53,583 nt of DNA from Pseudaestuariivita rosea (lineage in GTDB: Bacteria; Pseudomonadota; Alphaproteobacteria; Rhodobacterales; Rhodobacteraceae): contig NZ_JACNMP010000023.1 in NCBI RefSeq assembly GCF_017592335.1, positions 1 through 53,583 of the forward strand. The letters are read 5' to 3'. Made by a program: the position numbers and the translations under genes. This document shows, one piece after another, positions 53,381 to 53,583 of the stretch. Within the stretch, counting starts at the first letter, position 1, and each line of letters opens with the position of its first letter. The notes under the pieces were generated by a model, which worked only from the letters and a program-made list of their open reading frames with translations, ran no database searches and was not told where the DNA came from.

Positions 53381-53583
53381 GCCGCATTTTGGCGACAACC
53401 TCAGCTAAAATGCTATGCCAAAATACAGTAAATAAATGAGTATCTAAAGCTACAAGGTATTGTAGCATATATTTTCTTTGAAAGTCTCAGGTACAAACAT
53501 AAAATAGTTCACTTATCGGGGTGGCGAACCTGCATTCGCTTCGACTGTGATTGACGGCAGTACTTTCTTTTTCACGCATGCAA
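53381..53583. other. Tail of the window, no feature recognised
   Basis: An AT-rich stretch after urtE. I see no terminator hairpin, gene start or repeat in these 203 bases. Confidence 0.4.

Overview
The window looks like chromosomal or chromid DNA of a Roseobacter-group alphaproteobacterium (Rhodobacteraceae). This rests on protein resemblance, the urea-transporter layout, a bacteriophytochrome with an HWE kinase, and GC-rich coding with small plasmid-type genes. The species cannot be named from the sequence. Much of the window is accessory DNA: remnants of insertion sequences, plasmid mobilisation genes, toxin-antitoxin pairs and broken genes lie between a few intact metabolic and sensory operons.

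Region 1 (469-12001) is a compact DNA-processing cluster. A 1930-residue DUF4011-type superfamily 1 helicase carries a Vsr-like nuclease domain and a DUF3320 tail. It converges on an opposing operon of SbcD, SbcC and a small Cys/His protein, joined by ATGA overlaps. Divergent from sbcD are a WYL regulator of BrxR/CapW type and an overlapping WGR-domain gene. This has the make-up of a regulated defence or repair locus and is the best candidate here for an undescribed system.

Region 2 (12432-15568) is a two-gene light-sensing operon: heme oxygenase, then a bacteriophytochrome ending in a receiver domain. Region 3 (15745-19070) is accessory: a dispersed repeat interrupted by a 217-bp MITE-like element, a HELEH-motif metallopeptidase-like gene, the antirestriction DNA mimic ArdA, a ParE-type toxin with its antitoxin, and a small conserved gene with a terminator. 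Region 4 (19412-25465) holds a two-helix potassium channel, an RND efflux pair and the glutamate carrier GltS.

Region 5 (25592-31987) is a mobilisable-plasmid-like island: a decayed tyrosine integrase, a hairpin-rich stretch, a serine recombinase preceded by two inverted palindromes whose centres (TT and AA) are opposed, a VirD4/TraG coupling protein with a probable frameshift, MobA relaxase and MobC. Region 6 (32532-40164) has an AraC regulator, a secreted protein and an IS3 scar. It then carries what looks like an orphan type VI secretion cargo module: a DUF4123 adaptor, an unknown protein, and an opposing operon of a signal-less zinc metalloprotease, a cytosolic protein and a lipoprotein. 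Two very small genes and a DJ-1/PfpI protein follow. Region 7 (40275-47069) is a graveyard: an IS1182-type transposase with an amber codon, fragments of a resolvase, an ImmA-like peptidase, a Mob/Pre relaxase and an IS66 gene, plus a seemingly intact ParDE pair, an outer-membrane barrel, a cytochrome-oxidase-like remnant and a truncated hydrolase. Region 8 (47425-53380) is the complete urea ABC transporter operon urtABCDE.
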